The notes under the pieces were generated by a model, which saw only the letters and a list, made by a program, of their open reading frames with translations, was not told the origin of the DNA and searched no databases. A stretch of 8,390 nt of DNA from an uncultured Lachnospiraceae bacterium (GTDB lineage: Bacteria; Bacillota; Clostridia; Lachnospirales; Lachnospiraceae), in contig CAPQSW010000060.1 of the NCBI GenBank assembly GCA_948688495.1, positions 1-8,390 of the forward strand, read 5' to 3'. Made by a program: the position numbers and the translations under genes. Within the stretch, counting starts at the first letter, position 1. Each line of letters opens with the position of its first letter. Positions 6,858 through 8,390 of the stretch are shown here, piece after piece.

Positions 6858-7079
6858 ATGGAAAAAATAGAAACTGAGAATTTATATAAGGAACTGAAAA
6901 GCGACGAAAAAATATTAATAGAATGGTATCGTGAAAATCCTCTCTCTGTATATATTGAAATAGCTTTGATAAAAATGTTCAGTCTGGGAATTATTACAGA
7001 AGATGAATATAAGAAGTATCAATCAGAAGTTGCCAAAAAAGCGGATATTCTGAAAGAATCATGCCGAAAATCCGGATAG
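6858..7079 (+). CDS. Small hypothetical protein, divergent from repressor A
   Basis: A 73-residue, charged, cytoplasmic-looking protein rich in Glu and Lys; I do not recognise the family. The N-terminal half (ENLYKELKSDEKILIEWYRE) and the middle (PLSVYIEIALIKMFSLG) are probably helical. The C-terminal part GIITEDEYKKYQSEVAKKAD resembles the GIITSEEYLQYQ segment at the start of the coiled coil in Rec2, and SHOCT-like tails. The start ATG has an AAAGGA ribosome binding site about 11 bases upstream. Transcription should come from the TTGAAT/TATTAT promoter in the operator region, giving control by repressor A. The gene ends at a strong bidirectional terminator. It could be a helper or antirepressor protein, but that is only inference from position. 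Confidence 0.65.
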   Translation: MEKIETENLYKELKSDEKILIEWYRENPLSVYIEIALIKMFSLGIITEDEYKKYQSEVAKKADILKESCRKSG

Positions 7080-7084
7080 GAAAA

Positions 7085-7118
7085 GGGATATTCCAATATG
7101 CTTCTATTGGAATATCCC
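7085..7118. terminator. Bidirectional intrinsic terminator
   Basis: A perfect 14-bp inverted repeat (GGGATATTCCAATA at 7085-7098, its complement at 7105-7118) with a 6-base loop lies between two convergent genes: the small plus-strand gene ending at 7079 and repressor B ending at 7134. Reading leftward it is followed by TTTT; rightward the tract beyond is T-rich but broken. It most likely ends both transcripts. Confidence 0.8.
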
Positions 7119-7133
7119 TCAATTGCTTATCTT

Positions 7134-7475
7134 TTAATTTGGTTGCCGGTATTTATCCAGAGATACTTTGACCGCTTTTACTACATCCTCCAGTATATGC
7201 ATATCCTGCATGGAGCAGGAATCCAGTATTTCTTCCAATTCCCCTTTTATGGCTGTTTTGTCCTTTTGGGGCATGTCGTGGAGAAGTTCATCCGTCTGTA
7301 CGCACAGGGCATCCGCAATTTCCACAAAAACCGGCAGGCTCAATTTTGTGTTCCCCGTCTCAATATGGCTCATATGTGTTGTCGATATGCCTACTTTTTC
7401 TGCTAACTGTTCCTGTGATAAATTATATGCTTTCCTGAATTTCCTGATACGCTGCCCTATTTTATAATAATCCAT
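7134..7475 (-). CDS. XRE-family transcriptional repressor (copy B)
   Basis: A 113-residue Cro/C1-type regulator, paralogue of copy A. It has the same helix-turn-helix (QLAEKVGISTTHMSHIETG) and the same C-terminal dimerisation-like helix region. The eleven differences from copy A are at residues 2, 32, 52, 55, 56, 68, 70, 75 and the last three. Residue 32 lies in the helix-turn-helix and could shift operator preference. The ATG at 7473-7475 follows GGCGGTGAAAG. It diverges from the 118-residue gene at 7646 and shares its control region. Because both the repressors and their operators are duplicated, cross-regulation between the two cassettes is likely. Confidence 0.92.
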   Translation of the reverse strand: MDYYKIGQRIRKFRKAYNLSQEQLAEKVGISTTHMSHIETGNTKLSLPVFVEIADALCVQTDELLHDMPQKDKTAIKGELEEILDSCSMQDMHILEDVVKAVKVSLDKYRQPN

Positions 7476-7573
7476 AACTTTCACCGCCTATGTAATTTAA
7501 TTTTACTTGAATTGTATAGGCTGATATGATATTATTACATGAATTATATAGGCTAAAATACGTTTATATAATT
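7146..7573. repeat. 428-bp direct repeat, copy 2 (repressor gene plus control region)
   Basis: Counterpart of 6403-6830, offset by 743 bases throughout. Similarity stops abruptly on both sides: inside the final codons of the repressor gene at the left, and about 70 bases before the divergent gene at the right. The two copies therefore serve unrelated downstream genes. Confidence 0.9.
7486..7554. promoter_or_regulatory. Operator/promoter region between repressor B and gene at 7646
   Basis: Three operator-like sites correspond to those of the first cassette: inverted 7486-7498, direct 7510-7522 and direct 7541-7554. The plus-strand promoter TTGAAT (7507-7512) - 17 bp - TATTAT (7530-7535) is unchanged and overlaps the middle site. 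The outer sites carry substitutions (TATGTAATTT and AATTATATAGGC), so affinities may differ between cassettes. Confidence 0.6.
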
Positions 7574-7645
7574 CATATCCATTATTTAGATATGAAAAGG
7601 GATATTTTTGCTGATACAAACTCATAAAGGGAAGGATAATGTAAT

Positions 7646-8002
7646 ATGGACAAAGATGAATTAAAGGATTTACTGTTTGAAATGCTGAATGAACATGACG
7701 CGCTGTTTTCTGACCTGTCACTGGATGATGAGACGGACACTATATTTATCAAATCCGCTGGTGGGGAAAGTTTTATTGTTACTGTCAGCCCTGTGACAAC
7801 GGATGAAGCCCTCATAGAACTGTGGGCGAAGAGAAACCCGGAATTGATGTCCCTTGCCCTCGGCGTATTGAATATGAGGGATTTGGGGGGATTCACAGAA
7901 GAAGAAGCACACACGTACCTATCTGAAATTATTAGTAAAGCGGATAACTCATGCGTTGGGGATATGGACAACATGATTAGCAAATCCAGAAACCTTAAAT
8001 GA
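7646..8002 (+). CDS. Hypothetical acidic protein, divergent from repressor B
   Basis: A 118-residue acidic protein of unknown family. It begins with an acidic helix-like segment (DELKDLLFEMLNEHDALFSD), then DLSLDDETDTIFIKSAGGES and a beta-rich stretch (FIVTVSPV). A second helical part (EALIELWAKRNPELMSLALG) is followed by a tail containing FTEEEAHTYLSE. No signal peptide, membrane span or metal site is visible. The ATG follows GGGAAGG by about 10 bases. A longer minus-strand frame overlaps it (7582-8022), but that frame is serine-rich and lacks a convincing ribosome binding site. Predicted control is by repressor B through the shared operator region. It shows no clear similarity to the small gene in the first cassette. 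Function unknown. Confidence 0.75.
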   Translation: MDKDELKDLLFEMLNEHDALFSDLSLDDETDTIFIKSAGGESFIVTVSPVTTDEALIELWAKRNPELMSLALGVLNMRDLGGFTEEEAHTYLSEIISKADNSCVGDMDNMISKSRNLK

Positions 8003-8047
8003 AACAGAATTTTACCGCGCACCAGCCAATATCAAGACAGTCAATGA

Positions 8048-8390
8048 GGTAGTGTAAATAAGTTTGTGTTTTTGGAAATAAATGGCTCCTTTTTGGTAAG
8101 AATTAGGATATGCAAATTCTTATCGAAAAGGAGTGTTTTTATGCCAGTAGCAAAACAGCAAATACGACAGATTATTGCAGATAACAACCTTAACAGCGTG
8201 GCTGATGTTTACAGCCTGCTCAGGGACAGCTTCAAAGATATCCTCCAGGAACTTATGGAGGCAGAGCTGGACGCTGCCCTCGGTTATGAGAAAAACCACA
8301 AGGGAAACTTACAGACAGACAACAAACGCAATGGGCACTCCCCAAAAACTTAAAGAGCCAGTATGGAGAATTTCAGATTGATGTGCCCAG
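8048..8390 (+). mobile_element. IS256-family insertion sequence, left part (runs off window)
   Basis: The probable left terminal repeat starts near GGTAGTGTAAATAAGTTTGTG (8048 onward), a type of end seen in Firmicutes IS256 relatives (from memory). The transposase gene starts about 93 bases in. A hairpin (TAAGAATT 8097-8104, AATTCTTA 8115-8122) sits before the ribosome binding site and may limit read-in transcription or translation. The right end and the flanking target duplication are outside the window, so the exact boundary is not proven. Confidence 0.65.
8141..8390 (+). CDS. IS256-family transposase, N-terminal part, frameshifted and cut by window end
   Basis: Mutator/IS256-class DDE transposase, N-terminal region only. 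The ATG at 8141 has a good AAAGGAG site (8127-8133) seven bases upstream. The 70 residues include MPVAKQQIRQIIADNNLN, VYSLLRDSFKDILQELMEAE, LDAALGYEKN and DNKRNGHSPK, a very typical start for this family. The frame then hits TAA at 8351-8353. The expected continuation LKSQYGEFQIDVP is present immediately in the -1 frame up to the window end. The break falls in CCCCAAAAACTTAAAG. One missing base explains it (an A from the A5 run or a T before TTAAAG). C-CCA-AAA (8341-8347) is also a canonical -1 slippery heptamer, but IS256 transposases are normally a single frame. The catalytic DDE residues lie beyond the window. Confidence 0.85.

Noticed and set aside
7083..7608. Shared GAAAAGGGATATT near 7083 and 7588-7608
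   Set aside because: A single 13-base AT-rich match outside the 428-bp duplication; one copy is part of the terminator stem. Likely coincidence.
7582..8022. 146-residue minus-strand open frame overlapping the 118-residue plus-strand gene
   Set aside because: Serine-rich low-complexity translation, no convincing ribosome binding site. The plus-strand gene has a good ribosome binding site and a conserved promoter.
8066..8140. Upstream extension of the IS256 transposase
   Set aside because: Reads through the probable terminal repeat and hairpin. The ATG at 8141 has a proper ribosome binding site and matches the usual family start.

Overview
The window looks like DNA from a Gram-positive gut anaerobe of the Clostridia, probably Lachnospiraceae-like. 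This is inferred from recombinase sequence style (YxRLS, ESNSISNQ, KDLSRxGR motifs), strong AGGAGG-type ribosome binding sites, AT-rich promoters and an IS256-type transposase of the kind common in Firmicutes. Nothing visible is housekeeping: the whole window is mobile DNA, and at least three mobile units are stacked.

Layout. (1) 1-239, minus strand: the 3' remnant of a tyrosine integrase gene, followed by the start of a small basic protein gene. Together they look like the end of an older integrative element. (2) 240-5433, minus strand: an operon of three different large serine recombinases (here Rec3 -> Rec2 -> Rec1 in transcription order), closed by a good intrinsic terminator at 249-292. 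The integrase reading frame breaks exactly where this module begins. The left end of a serine-recombinase element therefore seems to lie at about 228-240, inside the codons for the integrase H-x-x-R catalytic motif. (3) 5658-5906, minus strand: a small DUF6870-like protein. Upstream of it is a non-coding stretch with iterated CGGTKAC motifs (6000-6087), a candidate control or recombination site. (4) 6391-8002: two near-identical XRE repressor genes (minus), each on a 428-bp repeated block and each diverging from a different small hypothetical gene (plus). The operators overlap the divergent promoters. (5) 8048-8390, plus strand: the left end and first part of an IS256-family insertion sequence, cut by the window edge.

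How it may work together. The serine recombinases should excise and integrate the element, which is presumably carried mainly to the right of the window. The DUF6870-like protein and the CGGTKAC array may help or control them. The duplicated repressor cassettes look like switches for the two small genes. Rec1 and the IS256 transposase each carry an apparent frameshift compatible with loss of one A from an A5 run. This may be real decay, a homopolymer sequencing error, or (for the transposase) programmed -1 frameshifting at CCCAAAA. The other recombinases and both repressors are intact.
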